NCBI RefSeq assembly: GCF_020921035.1
Contig: NC_063158.1
Location: 3,144,001-3,208,000 of the forward strand
Direction of reading: 5' to 3'
DNA: 64,000 nt
DNA from: Rhodamnia argentea
Taxonomy: Eukaryota; Streptophyta; Magnoliopsida; Myrtales; Myrtaceae
The notes below the pieces were generated by a model. The model made no database searches. It saw nothing but the letters and a program-made list of their open reading frames with translations, and was not told the DNA's origin. A program made the position numbers and the translations under genes. Shown here piece by piece: positions 36,930 through 49,849 of this stretch. Numbering within the stretch: position 1 is the stretch's first letter; the number at the start of each line of letters is the position of its first letter.

Positions 36930-38000
36930 ACTGACAAAACAAAATAAGAGAGCAGCCGAATTAGGGAAAGACAAAATAGTTTTAGAATTTTAGGTGATCA
37001 ATGTTTTCTCTTCCTCTTTTTTTTTTTTGTAATTTGTATCGTGTCTCTGTACTTAACAATTGTCAAGTTATCGTGAAATCACAACTCATCTCCTTTGGCA
37101 AACTATCTAATTGGTAATGGGTCGCTCAATTCATACGCTCTCGAAATATTTCATTTTTCCCAATAATTTCATATGATGGTTGTTTTGTCACATGCCGGAC
37201 CAGAATTTCTTATGACGGTGGTTTTGCATAGCTCGTACCACGCATAAAAGCCTGTGATTGGCCAATGAAATCATGTAATACATCTCACACATTTCCATTT
37301 TTTTTCCTTTTTTTTTGGAGTATTAGGGTATAAAAATACTCATGAATATTCACCCGTAGTTAGTGCCATCTCGAGATAATATCTCTTTTTTTTTTTTTTA
37401 TCGGTGACAATACCAAGAATAAAGCTCAAAGTTCATCGGCAAGACTAGCTCTCGCCATGCCTCTTGACTCTTGCAGCATGCTCATGGTTCTTTTTTCCTT
37501 TGCAGAACCTAAATTTCGAGTTGACTTTTAAGCTTGGACCGTGCCTGGTGCTTAAACTAAATGAACATGGGAACTCTAATACGAATCGAGCTCACAAGCC
37601 TTTTGTCCAACCTACTCATTTTCACGATTGTGTGAATTCCCGGTGCTTGCTTAGAGTAAAGGGTGACAATTTGCGACAGGACATCATACGCATGATTCGA
37701 ATACGGCTACCTAGTCCGAATTGAGATTAAATCGTGTTGGTAACCCGCAAGATGCGTTGCTTCAATTGTGTTATACGGGGCGTGTTGGGTCAATTAGTTA
37801 TTTTTCTCGACTCTCGCTCGTGTCATATAGGCCGACACGATTCAGCTCATTATGTCCATTAGAATTTAGAGGAGACTTGAAATGGCCTGTTAAACCCAAC
37901 AAGGAAAAACCCAAAATGAAAAATCACGAAAAAGCCATTTTTGCGGTAACCCATCGCTGAGCAAAAACAAAGGAAAAATCCAATTTAAATAATTTGGTAA
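36930..38000. other. 3' flank of TCP; no gene seen
   Basis: The first 100 bases probably hold the TCP 3' UTR (AT-rich, with a T run at 37016-37029). Beyond that there are only short unrecognised frames. Confidence 0.5.
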
Positions 38001-38750
38001 AATCCCCTTTGACCTTCACACGTGGGCCGTGACCGGGGCTCGCACGTGAGACCTCTCTCCCCCATCCAAAGGTAGGCAGGAATTAGTTGAGCGGGGTTTT
38101 GGTACGGCCGGTCGGGGGGCCCACCGATCCCCCTCTCCCCCACAATGGTGGGTGGGGTCAACCACGCCTGAGTGGTGGGGATGTGGAACCACAAAAGGGT
38201 AAAACACGGACCATCGCCACCAGAGCGCCCCCCACTCTCCGTCGTCTCGCGTGCAGCCCACCCCCCGCGTCCGCTTTCCTTGGTCGGGAGATTCCTCGGT
38301 CACGCGCCGCGAGCGCGTGAAAGTAAAAGCTTTGGCGGGGGCCTCCCCGAGATTTAAGTACGTGATCCGTGTAGGGGTGGGTGGGGTCCGGTGTGGGAAG
38401 CTAAGCTGTGGTCCAAAAGGGATAGGGAAGAGTGCTGTGATGGGGGCCCACACGTGCGAGGACTATAGGGGGAAAAAGGAAGAAAAACGCTCGTGGGCCC
38501 CTCTTCCGTCCCTCGTGGGGCCGTCCATCTTCGGGCGTCCAGCGTGGTCCAGCCAGCCCCACCCTCCAATTCCCTTATTCCTCCTCCCTCCTCCCCCTCC
38601 CTTTCGGATAAACGCGGGTGGGGTCCACGACCCCGCGGTGTCTTGTTCGCCTTTGGTAGAAAGTCGTGATGTTTGCATTTGGGAAGTGTCGCGTGTCACG
38701 TTGAAACGACGCCGCGGTGGGGGTTCAAAAGTTTAAACCCCGGCGTCCCT
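38000..38750. other. GC-rich island without a recognisable gene
   Basis: About 750 bp are markedly richer in G and C than the flanks, with many CpG. It holds three G-boxes (38019-38024, 38043-38048, 38451-38456) and four class I TCP-type motifs (38117-38124, 38444-38451, 38493-38500, 38515-38522). Open frames on both strands are Pro/Arg-rich and overlap, as expected from composition alone. It could be a detached promoter or enhancer, or the relic of a lost gene or element. Confidence 0.5.
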
Positions 38751-38759
38751 GGGCCGCCG

Positions 38760-41080
38760 CGGACAACGACCGGCCGGAAGGAATTAGTCTCTTCGTGTCA
38801 AGTTTTCCTTGGTAACGTCGAAAGCATCCGATGCTAGTTAAATAATTAATTGACCTCGGAGTTTAGACGACACATCCCGAACCTAACGACAAATGATATT
38901 CTTGTGGAAAAAAAAAGGTCGAGCCGATCTTTGGCCCGATGGGTTTGTCGTGGACCCTCGCGGTATTTGATGGCAGAGGGCGCCGTCGGAGTCGAGTATC
39001 TTCCGCTTCTCACGGCTGTAGGTTGAAAAAACTTTTCCGCTTCGTCGACCCGTTAGAGGTCCTATCTTCACGAGGTGCGATATAAAAAGAAGAAGAAGAA
39101 AGTATTATGCAAAAGCATTTCTCTTCTCGGAGGCATAAAAAAGCATTATCAAGCAAATTTTTGCATTCGAACGACGATGCATTTCATTCGAGTTAACTTT
39201 GAATCGCGCGTCATATCGAAGCATTATCCAATAAATGTGGATAAAAACTGTTTGTGTGCAAATGGAGCGATAAGCTAACTTTAGATGTCTTGATCCTTTA
39301 AGAGGAACGCATTGGATTCAAGTTCATGGAACAATTAGCATGGAACCATTCTTGAAATGCGATTGTCAGCATAAAAAATGTAGCATTTCTTTTTCATGTG
39401 GTACGACTAATCTACCGAGGGAGTTTATATGATGACCTCTTGTGGTTATTACAAAAGATTATTGCGATGCAGATGATTATCGGGCTTCGCTTGGATAATT
39501 GTGAGAATAACAGCATATCGTGGGCCGCAAATGAATGGACCTCAGTCCTTACAACAATTTTTGATTTATTATTATTAGTATTTTTTCCCCCAAAATAGGT
39601 TGTATTGTTGTGCATGATGTACGAGTAATCTAAAGTTGTGGCGATGCACCGGCATTCCCAAATTGACCCGTCACGTTGGGTGAATTCAACACCGATTAGT
39701 AGATCTCAATACCATATGTTATTTGATGATTGAGAATGGGTTGCACTAGAATCAACAACCAAAATCCAAATCCCATGAATGAACTTGTCGGATTTTCCTA
39801 TGAAACAAGAAAAGTGGTTTGGTTTCATCTTCTTGGGCTTCTCTTGTGGGCTTTTATAGCGTTGTCTGGATGGTTACAAGAAAGGGATTGAGCCCATTTA
39901 GGCTTGGGGCAGGCCCAATCACAAACACCTTTTCAATGTTTTTGCTAATGGCTAATTCGGTCCAGATTAATCAAATTTAGTTATCTCAATTTGCAGTAAC
40001 TTTAATTCAAGATTGGTCTTTGAAGACGACAGAGACTCATAGCCTCACGAGAGAGCGCATATTTGAAGGCTCTCATGAAATTTTATTGGTCGTTCTTCGT
40101 ATCCCTCTTCTCATAAGTAGCATACGTAGTTCTAGGAGTCACGATTCTAAGTTGGGTCATCAATTTCATCAAGCCCGAGAACGCGACACATGATGGCAAC
40201 GACCGGTAGTTCCGACATTCTGAACATAATAATGCATCTACAGTATACTACTTGACACTCCCTCTCTCATGTAAGCCGACCCCTTTACACGTGGAAGACA
40301 TTGTAAGGCCATAATATCACTTCAGGTGATTGGAATCGGAACACATACAATAATTTAGACAATATGAACACTCGACCTCCTCTTGTACTCACGTTAGGCT
40401 AACCTCTTTTCTTGTTCTTTGCCTAGAAAGTTTTAAGTTGATGGGAAATATGCCAACAATGTATTATGTAGCATGTTTTTTTTATCAAATATGTAGACTA
40501 CATGCCGTCGTCTTTTTGTGCACCATGTTACTAATTTAGCCTGGACGACGGAAATGAACATTATAAAAATGCAAACGAATTAATTTAAAAAAGAAGAAGA
40601 AGAAGCTGATCTTGTAGTTTAATTAAAACGATAGACATTAGGTTGAAAGGGCAAAACAAAAAATCGTCGATCCCATGTTAGCAATATTGATGGAATTGTT
40701 CATGGTAGGCGATGGAAGAGCCGATTGCATAAATCGTGACGAGTTATATGTTTCAATCGAACGAATCGAGTAAATAAAGCGACTTTAATCGCAAACGGAA
40801 AAAGCGCACGATCACCCAATTGCGTATTTGACAAGAGTTTAGGGACCAAAGTGGACTCGACCTCGTTCATCAACCAAAGATAGGGGAGTTCTCAAATAAA
40901 TGCATATGATCGAGTAGTTAATGGGTTTGGATACGCCGTCTAGATAGAGTTAGAGATAATAGGGCCCTTCACTAAATTACTCTCCTTCTAAATGAAGATG
41001 TAGCGAAAGCATCTTATAGGGACGGCTACAAACAGATGTCCCCAATGGTACCGCAGCCATTGCTTGCACTATTCGGCAGG
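38760..41080. other. No recognisable gene
   Basis: Intergenic. The block at about 40255-40420 ('CTCATGTAAGCCGACCCCTT', then 'GATTGGAATCGGAACACATA') has the look of dispersed repeat sequence, but I could not find its boundaries. Confidence 0.4.
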
Positions 41081-41082
41081 GG

Positions 41083-41560
41083 GGGTTTCAAAATCGAACC
41101 GGAAAACTAAATCGAACCGCTAACCGAACCGAACCGAACTAAAAAATTTCATGCATTCCGGTTCGGTTTGATTTTTGGTTTAGGTAATTGGACAATAACC
41201 ATTCATTTTTTTTTCAGTTCAGTTATTTCGGTTCGATTCTGTTCGATTTGGTTAGGTTAGGTTAGGTTAACCAAATGGCACAAAAAATCTCCAAAATAAC
41301 AACTTTTTTTTTCCTCCTTTTTGGGGCAAAGGGCTAGTAGAGCCGCTGACCTCAGTGAGGGGCCACAACCGCTCACCCAAGGGTCGGCAGAAAAAGAAAA
41401 ACAAAAATTGAAAAGCGAACTAAATAGAACATAACCGAAGTAGATTTTGGCTAGGTTTATATTAAGTGCAGGGTGAGATTTGATTCGGTTCAAACTTACG
41501 TCCTAATGATTCAGTTTGATTCAGTCTTGTTGAAAATTCGAACCGATCTGAACATTTTCG
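41083..41560. repeat. Inverted-repeat region built on GGTTCGGTT-type motifs
   Basis: 'CTAACCGAACCGAACCGAAC' (about 41112) faces its complement motifs 'CCGGTTCGGTTTG' (41158) and 'TTTGGTTAGGTTAGG' (41246). Another pair of 'AACCGAA' and 'TTCGGTTCAAA' lies at 41400-41500. The region can fold on itself extensively. It is not telomere repeat (TTTAGGG). Confidence 0.6.
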
Positions 41561-41854
41561 AGACGGTTTTGAGGGGCACAGTCCCGCTTCTAAGGACGAT
41601 TTGGACCGTCATCAATAACGACGGTGAAGTCTTGGCATATGCATCTGCATGGAAAAACCATAAAATATCACATTTACCTATTATTTACTTGATAAACAAG
41701 TTAGAATAACTTGCCAGAACCTTGAATTTACAATTTTGAACAATTGATAAAACCCTGGTTTACAACATTCCTTTTAGAGAAAATTTCAAAAATTTACAAA
41801 TTATTGCACTTTCGCAAATTTAGCTCTAAACCTTTTAATTGTGACGATTGAGTC

Positions 41855-42310
41855 CTAAACCTTTTCACGTGTTGCCGATTGAGTCAATCCGGCCAATTTG
41901 GTTCGAAATAACTGAGTTGAATGCTGAAAGTCCTCTGTGGCATTGCCAAGGTTGATAGGGATAGTTTTCGATAACATTTTTTTTTATATATTTTTCTTTT
42001 TATTTTCCTTTTTTCTTTATATATATTTTCACAACCGTGACCAACGAGGGTCGCCACGCCCTCCCCTAGACTAGGCGAGGGTTGCTGGCCATCGCCCGTG
42101 GTCGGCGATGGTTGGCCGATCACAATTTATAGAAAAGAACAAAGAAAACAAAATAAAAAAAGTAAAGAAATAAAAAATTATTAATTTTTGTTTTAAAATT
42201 TTCCACTTCGGTGCCGAACGTGTTACGTAGGACGCCTAACATCCACGTCGGTGGTTTTCAATCAAAATTGGCCAAATGGACTCACTTGGTAAAACGTGAA
42301 AAATTTTAGC
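41855..42310. mobile_element. Dispersed element family C, copy 2, with both ends
   Basis: The left end 'AACCTTTTCACGTGTTGCCG', then 'ATTGAGTCAATCCGGCCAAT', is inverted at the right end 'ATTGGCCAAATGGACTCACT', then 'TGGTAAAACGTGAAAAATT'. That is terminal inverted repeats of about 40 bp. The core has GC-rich 'GAGGGT(C/T)GC' and 'GGCGATGG' blocks next to an A/T-rich stretch. No coding capacity. Confidence 0.7.
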
Positions 42311-42319
42311 TCAATGGGT

Positions 42320-42850
42320 ACAATTAAAAGGTTTAAGTCTCGAATTGAAAAAAGTGTAATAAATTTAAAACTTTTTAGACAATCTCCTTATGAAAGACTT
42401 GACATTGACACGGATCACAAATCGAAAGTTTTAAACATACAAATCATATTCAAGCATTTGATGGGAGCCCGCAATTTCACTCAATTAAACCGATTCCGCC
42501 AATCATTCTTAATTCGGCTTGCTTGGGTAAAATCATGGCGATACGCCAGGATAGCTGCAAATTACTAGATACATTTGACAATGTGGTCTGACCAAATATA
42601 ACTTCATAGACCTAATTAAGGGATCATCGAAAAATCAAAATATAAAACCCGTCTTTTTTTTTAATCCAGAAGATTAATGACAGAACCAAGTTTATTGGTG
42701 TTCTAATACTAGAAAACTACCCAGGAGAAATAGGATCTCCTCACTAACGGCCATTCAAATTTGGCGGCTGAAAAACAACGAGTGTCATCTCGAGTCTCCG
42801 TTGACACTGAGATGCCGAAACAGAGAGCGAGGCTTTGGGACCTTCCGACC
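42320..42850. other. Upstream flank of PLD; no gene
   Basis: The open frame at 42296-42568 overlaps the end of the family C element and is not recognised. The promoter side of the PLD gene probably begins in the later part. Confidence 0.4.
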
Positions 42851-42861
42851 TCGATCTACCT

Positions 42862-42884
42862 TCTCTCTCTCTCTCTCTCTCTCT
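42862..42884. repeat. (CT)n tract
   Basis: Eleven to twelve CT units, followed by CTATAGAC. It is a likely part of the PLD promoter or leader. Confidence 0.9.
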
Positions 42885-42885
42885 A

Positions 42886-43514
42886 TAGACTGACCGTCCA
42901 CGGTCTCGATGCCCATTTCCCTTTGAATATTCAATGGCAAGGTCTAGAAAGACTTTGCACTGTTCGTTGCTATCTCTGTCTTTCAATGTTCCTTCCCTCG
43001 CTTTTGACAACGGTATTAAAACAGCTGATCATGCGGGTGCGAGTTTTCTTGTACGATTTTTCAAAACTTCGATCTCACCCCTTTACGTTCTTGGACTTCC
43101 TCCTCCTTGGACCTGGTCAGCTCGGTTTTGCTCATCCTACTCGGGCACCATCTCGGGAATGCTGGGGCATCTTTAGCTCGGATGCCAAGCTCTGCTCGGC
43201 TCCTCTCGGCGTGTCCGATCCGAGCTCATCGGAGCAGCTTTCTCCTGGGTTCGTTGTGTTCCCGAGCGCAATTATTCAGTCAAGGTACCTCCTGCCGTTC
43301 TTCCTCGAGTTACACAATTTTCTGGCCGCCGATATTGCTTCAGTGAGACGGGTTTGTGTGGGTTCGCCGTTCGGAGTTGCTCGTCGGTCAGAGGCTTCAA
43401 TAGCTTGATAATTTATTCGGGTCGTCGTCAAAGTAGTGGTAGAGTTGTTGTCTTGTTAGGTTGCATACTGCTATTGCAAGGGCTTCAGTTCCACCGGGAG
43501 TGAGGAGCTTTTCT
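42886..43514 (+). other. Probable PLD leader region
   Basis: Moderately GC-rich sequence directly before the PLD start. It includes a possible leader intron (donor AAG|GTACCT near 43285, acceptor TTGTTAG near 43459). A 215-codon open frame at 42761-43408 is not recognised and probably non-coding. Confidence 0.35.
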
Positions 43515-46500
43515 ATGGCTCGATCATTTTTTGCTGAAACCTTGTCGTTCCGAGGATCATCCCATGTCCTGGGTCAACAGAATGTTCCTATTAAGACCAG
43601 CAAGCAATCTCTGCAGTTGCAGCTCTTACATGGAAACCTAGACATTTGGGTGAAGGATGCTGAAAAACTCCCCAATTTGGATATGTTTCATAAGAAATTA
43701 GGGGACGTGCTTGGGAAAATTCCTGTCAAGGTTAAAGGCAAAATCGAAGGGCAAATGTCTAAGATAACTAGCGATCCTTATGTTACGGTTTCCATTTCTG
43801 GTGCTGTCATTGGTAGGACGTTTGTGATCAGTAACAGCGAGAACCCTGAATGGAAACAGCACTTTTATGTGCCTGTGGCACATTATGCTGCGGAAGTGTA
43901 TTTTGTGGTTAAGGACAACGATGTAGTGGGCTCCCAGATAATAGGCGCAGTGGGGGTTCCTGTGGAACAGTTATTGCCGGGAACAAAAATCGAAGGGACT
44001 TTCCCTATCTTGAATCATAACGGGAAGCCTATCAAGACTGGAGCTGTCTTGAGCTTATCGGTCCAGTACATTCCGGTGGATAAGGTGGACGTTTATAGTC
44101 AGGGAGCTGGTTATGGTCCTCATTACCAGGGAGTACCTAATACATACTTTCCCCTTAGAAAGGGTGGTAAAGTTACTCTTTATCAAGATGCTCATGTCCA
44201 TGATGGTTCCCTTCCTAATTTAGAGCTCGACGATGACTTGCAGTACAACCATGGGAGTTGTTGGCAAGATATCTTTAATGCAATTAGTCAAGCCCGGCGT
44301 TTAGTCTATATTGCTGGATGGTCTGTGTTCCACAAGGTTAGACTGGTCAGGGATGGCAATGAGGTGAGAGATTGTACATTAGGGGATCTACTCAAAACCA
44401 AGTCACAGGAAGGTGTCAGAGTGCTACTTCTAGTGTGGGATGATCCTACTTCTCGCAGCATTATGGGGTACAAAACGGTAAGGAACTACAAAATGTTTGA
44501 TGTCATGCGATTCAATCCTAAGTCAGTTTGGCATAAGCAAGAACATACTATGGTACTCACATGCTGTCTTGGTATTTATGCTGTGCTGCACCATTACACT
44601 GCAATTTGCTATGAACATAAATGTCTGTCAGAGATTGTTCTCTTCCTGCATTCTTGATATCCTTGGTATCATGAAGTTTATGTGACATGAAATTTGATTC
44701 AACTTCTTAAAGCACAAGTTAGATCAATCAACAGTTCAAGCCAGCAAATTTGGACTTGTCAGCTTTTTCACTATCACGGTTTTCTCTTTCATAAGCGATG
44801 CCACTGGCATCAATTGGGTTTCATATGAATGTTAGCTTCTGAGCGATCTAGAATCTACAACTCATGGTGTGATTAGTATCAACTAGCCCATAAATTGGCC
44901 AGATAAATACGTGAAGTTGGCGTGCATTATAAATGAGGGAATTGGAATCAGTTGAAAGCAAGAACTGCTTGTCATTTGATTGAATGAGAACTTCTGTAAG
45001 CACAAGTATGTTAGACGCATAAAGGAATTTATTACTTGTCGATTGGTTTTATGTTCAATGGACATTTAATGACGTTGGCACATAGCCACAACAAACTTCA
45101 AGGGCTTAATGTTGCAACTTCTAATGGTTCATCTGTTCATTGACTTGCATCAAAATAGGAAGGGATCATGCATACGAATGATGAGGTGACTCGGCATTTC
45201 TTCAGGAACTCATCGGTGCAAGTGCTACTTTGTCCTCGATCAGCTGGAAAAGGACATAGCTGGGTCAAAAAGCGGGTTAGAGACAAAAACACCATTTATG
45301 CCTGTATACCCCTCCCAAGTTTCTTTGTCCAAAAGCATCTATGGATACTCATTTTCTTAGCAAAGTTTTCATTCAACTTCAACTACCATATACTGCACAG
45401 TCATTGGAAAACAAAGGAGTTGTTTTGCTGCTGAAAACCGAATGCCAGTTTGTGGAATTATGATCAACAATCTAGTAGAACTTTGACTTTGTAGCTTTTT
45501 AAAAGCAGGAAGCACGTTAAAACCCTTGATCATATAGAAGCAGAACACCAAATGGCACTAAAAACATGTTAACAATTCTTTGCTGTTTTATTATAACTCA
45601 CCTGCAGATTTATTCGCCTAGAGAAAGAGATATTGCAATACCATGTAACCAAGAATGGGTTAAAGAGGTGTTGGCACTGACAGAATGGAGTCCTTTCTCC
45701 AAGAAGCTAGTAAAGTTTACATTTTTTTTGGGTAATGCTGTATTTGGTGATATCATTTGAAGTATTTTAAAATTATAATCTGTCCATAAACATCACTCTC
45801 AATAAGATCCACCTGGGTAAAACTATTGCCTCCGTATCTTGCTAAATCCGAAACTGGGGTCAAAGATGAAAAAGTGTACTTTACTCAGAAATATGAGCTC
45901 TATATATGGTGACAGTCTAGCCAATTTTTTTCTTCTATCTGATCAGAAAATAGTGATTTGTCAGGAATTTTTCCATATTCAAATTGGCGACTACATCTTG
46001 TCACCTAATAGTGTTTGATATTGACCTGTATTAATTTAAGTTTCCGTAGATGCGCCGGCATGGATATTCCTTTAAGATTTTTTCTTTGCTTCAGCAATTG
46101 CTTTGGATCTTCTGATCTTTTTCCCTGTTGGCTATATTCCTTAGGAAGTAGGAACCATTTACACTCATCATCAGAAAACGGTGATTGTTGATGCTGATGC
46201 TGGGGATTACAAAAGAAAGCTTGTAGCATTTGTTGGAGGTCTAGATTTATGCTTGGGTCGCTATGACACTCCTTGTCATCCAACTATGCGGACACTGCAG
46301 ACAGTGCACAAAGACGACTATCATAACTCTACTTTCACGGTAATGAATAATTATACTCATTGCACGTGGACTTGCCCACAGTTGTTTGGGGTATCACTGT
46401 CCCGCTTCGTTTGTCCATGCACAATCCCAGACAAGATATCTACACCCACATTGCATGCTATTCAGCGGATGTACTACGTATTCAACCATAGGGGGTTATA

Positions 46501-49500
46501 TTCAGGCATGTGTTTATTATGGGGATTTGTCTTCTCGACTGGATGTCATGCGAATTTAAGCTGCACATGTGTCGACATTTATGCAATCATTCAATACAAT
46601 TCACCAAATGTAAGGTTTTCTTTTGTAGAAAGTGTGGTACGTAAGGTTTTCTTTAGTAGGAAAATGTGGTATGCAGCTTGATACCTGGTCTAAAGATGCT
46701 TTACCTATAAGAGAAGGATTGAAGCATGAGGAATTTTCTCATTTCACTTGTACCCAAAACCTTAACAGGATGCTTCTGCTGGTTGTCCAAGGCAGCCATG
46801 GCATGATTTGCATTGCTGCATAGATGGACCAGCAGTATATGATGTCCTCACGAACTTTGAGGAGCGTTGGTTAAAAGTTTCAGAACCACACGGTTTACAG
46901 AAGTTGAAGACGTCATATGATGATCAACTTCTGAGACTAGAAAGAATTCCCGACATCTTGGGAATTTCAGATGTTTCTTGTCAAATTGAAGATGACCAAG
47001 AGAATTGGCACATTCAGGTAGAGTGATCATTGCTGTTAAAAATTTGCATTATTTTCTTCTACGTGCTTGTCAAGTTTTCTCTGTGGAGCTGACTCAACTT
47101 TTCAAAGTGAAGATTTTCCGCTCAATTGATTCCAGTTCAGTCAAAGGCTTCCCTGATAACCCTAAAGATGCTCCAAGCAGAGTGAGTCTTAGAGAAATAA
47201 GCCAGGCCTTTAACATTTAATGTTCCTTTTACAATTGATCCATGTACATAGATATGCTATAAAAGGAGGAGTAATCGATATGCTTTCTCCTTTGTAACAG
47301 AACCTGGTATGTGGAAAGAATGTGTTGATAGACATGAGCATACACACAGCATATGTCGAGGCAATCCGTGCAGCGCAACATTTCATTTACATTGAGAATC
47401 AGTACTTCCTTGGTTCATCATATAACTGGGATTCTTATAAAGATTTAGGTAAGAAAGAATTTCCATGGTAAATGAAGTTGCGCAATTTCGTCCAAAAACA
47501 AATATTGTATCATGAGCTCATCTCTGGTATAATTTGTCTGTTAACGTAGTTCCTTCTTCAAGCAAAAGAGGTAATTAAGAGGCTTTACTCACTCAAGATC
47601 TTTCCAGCCAGATAATAAACGTAAACTATTTCCCCCCATATTTGGCTATTCAAAAACATATCAGCACGAACTCAGTGACAGTACTGGTTTTGACAACATA
47701 TTTGTAAAGTGATTTCTGAACTCCATGATTCAATAACTTGTGGGCTTGTTTTGCAGGTGCCAACAATTTAATACCAATGGAGATAGCTCTTAAGATTGCT
47801 AGCAAAATAAGAGAAAATGAGAGGTTTTCTGCGTATATTGTCATCCCAATGTGGCCAGAAGGTGTTCCTACAAGCGCCCCCATTCAAAGAATACTGTTTT
47901 GGCAGGTAGGATTCAGTTACACAAGGCAAAAAGGAAAGAATAAAACGAAACTGAAAACTTAAGTTCGACTTTTAACTTTCTTAAGGTGAAAGCAAATTCG
48001 AACAACGAAATAAAGTCGAAAAAATCTGTCTGCTTATTGGTTTGGTTCAAACTTAGTTGAGGGCAAAAAGTGATTTCAAGTTGATTTATTTGCCACTTTT
48101 TCAATTGGCAAATTATACCAATGAGCGAAAGTCTTTCTATACGTTGTAATGTCGTCATTTCCTCCGTTAAAAAGCTGTACACATGGTCCACATAAAGTCT
48201 CTCACTTTTATACTAGATGAAATGCTTAGACTTTTTGGTTTGGTTAGGTTCTACTCTGGATCATAACCTGCTGATATCTTCTGTGCGATCTGAAATTTTG
48301 CTCCAAAAGTGACCCAAAACGAACATGAACGCCTTTACTTGCCACGTTGAATTGTTTTCCAGTTGCGTAGCATTAGAATACCCCAAACTGGTCGGGAACT
48401 TGCATGTTCATTCACTTATCTTTGTCAATGTGAAAATTTTCTGATCGGTAAGATCGCTCATGTCTTCATTTGATTTACATATAATGAACATACTCCTGAC
48501 TTCCAGATAATAATAGGTCCACTGCAGTTCCTTATGTTGGAAAATTCTTTCCTATCCGATTTTATGCCCAGACATTGACAAAAATCGTTTCACACTATGC
48601 ATTTGTTGCTGTGCAGCGCAAGACAATGGAAATGATGTATGATACAATCTACAAGGCTCTAAAAGAGGTTGGGCTTGACAATAAGTATGAACCTCAAGAC
48701 TATTTAAATTTCTTCTGCCTTGGCAACCGTGAAGTTTCTGATGGAGAAGACTGTTCAAAGTCGGGACGCACAAATGGAGCAAAGATGGCTCAGGTATGCC
48801 TTGGCCCAATCTCCAACACGTACTTTGACGATGCTTTGGTTTCTATTGTCCTTCATGGATTATTTCAAATCATGTTGCTTCGGTTTGGTTGAACGTGCCA
48901 TGCAACTCGCTCAGGAACTTGCTCGAAAGAACCGGCGGTTTATGATTTACGTCCATTCTAAGGGGATGATAGTGGATGACGAGTATGTGATAGTGGGATC
49001 TGCGAATATTAATCAGCGATCCCTGGAGGGAACTAGAGACACTGAAATAGCTATGGGTGCGTATCAGCCTCATCACACCTGGACTCACAAACAGTCAGCT
49101 CCACGAGGGCAGGTAAATTACGTTCTTTTTTCTCCAGATAATCATCTCAAACTTTTTTTCGTTGTTCGTAATAGGTAAAATTAAGTATGAGCTCCATTTC
49201 TTGGCTCTCAAGCGTCTTTTTCAGCTGGACGGGCAAGTGACCGTCGGTCCTCTTGATGATTCTTGTGGGAGTTTCGTTTGTAATACAGTCGCTCTTAAGT
49301 TCTATGTGTCGGATGAAATCATAGGCTTTATCCGAAAACATGCACATGTCCTCGACATTGAACCAAAACCTGTGTTTCTTGAGAAAATTGGGACATTTTT
49401 GGAGCATCTGAGTCCCGTTTGTTAGTCATGCTAGACAACACTGCCGAAATAGTAGCAACCGAGATCCTTTCAATTCAGTATCTTGGGAACTCATTAGTCG

Positions 49501-49846
49501 ATCTCATTGGCGCGTTTTCATGGCATAAAGATCCGTGCATATTCAATTGCAGATACACGGATACAGAATGTCGCTATGGGCAGAGCATCTCGGAAGCCTC
49601 GAAGAATGCTTCAAGTGCCCGGAGAGTCTTGATTGCGTGAGAATGGTACGTTTGCTGAGTGAGGCTAACTGGAAACAGTACGCAGCTGACAAGGTAACCG
49701 AAATGAAAGGCCACCTCCTAAAGTATCCGCTCCAGATTGACAGGACGGGGAAAGTGAAGTCAATTCCCAGTTGCGCGACATTCCCAGATGTCGGCGGAAA
49801 CATACTAGGTTCGTTTACCGTCATTCAGGAAAACCTTACAATATAG
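43515..49846 (+). CDS. PLDgamma: Phospholipase D, C2 type, beta/gamma group, complete
   Basis: Hydrolyses phospholipids to phosphatidic acid; beta/gamma members need micromolar calcium and are stimulated by PIP2. Exons: 43515-44477, 45159-45275, 46145-46339, 46769-47017, 47113-47181, 47301-47448, 47757-47905, 48617-48793, 48915-49112, 49553-49846. All are in frame, giving 852 aa. The C2 domain is at residues about 33-190. HKD motif 1 is H369-Q-K371...D376; HKD motif 2 is H703-S-K705...D710. The plant PLD motif IYIENQYF is at 560-567, and the C-terminus is [11 protein letters not shown]. The short N-terminus, without a long Pro-rich extension, and motifs such as [16 protein letters not shown] favour gamma over the long beta isoforms. 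Outside the Brassicaceae the two are hard to separate. A Cys-Cys pair at 441-442 (DLHCCIDGP) replaces the usual Ser-Lys. The first ATG of the reading frame was chosen; the frame is open further upstream without ATG. Confidence 0.94.
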
Positions 49847-49849
49847 TGA

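Noticed and set aside
41246-41275. GGTTAGGTTAGGTTAGG as interstitial telomere repeat
   Set aside because: The plant telomere unit is TTTAGGG. This is part of a GGTTCGG/GGTTAGG inverted-repeat region.
45566-45760. Open frame in PLD intron 2 as an extra exon
   Set aside because: Exons 45159-45275 and 46145-46339 join in frame to a continuous conserved PLD sequence (W-V-K-K-R then E-V-G-T). An added exon would break it.
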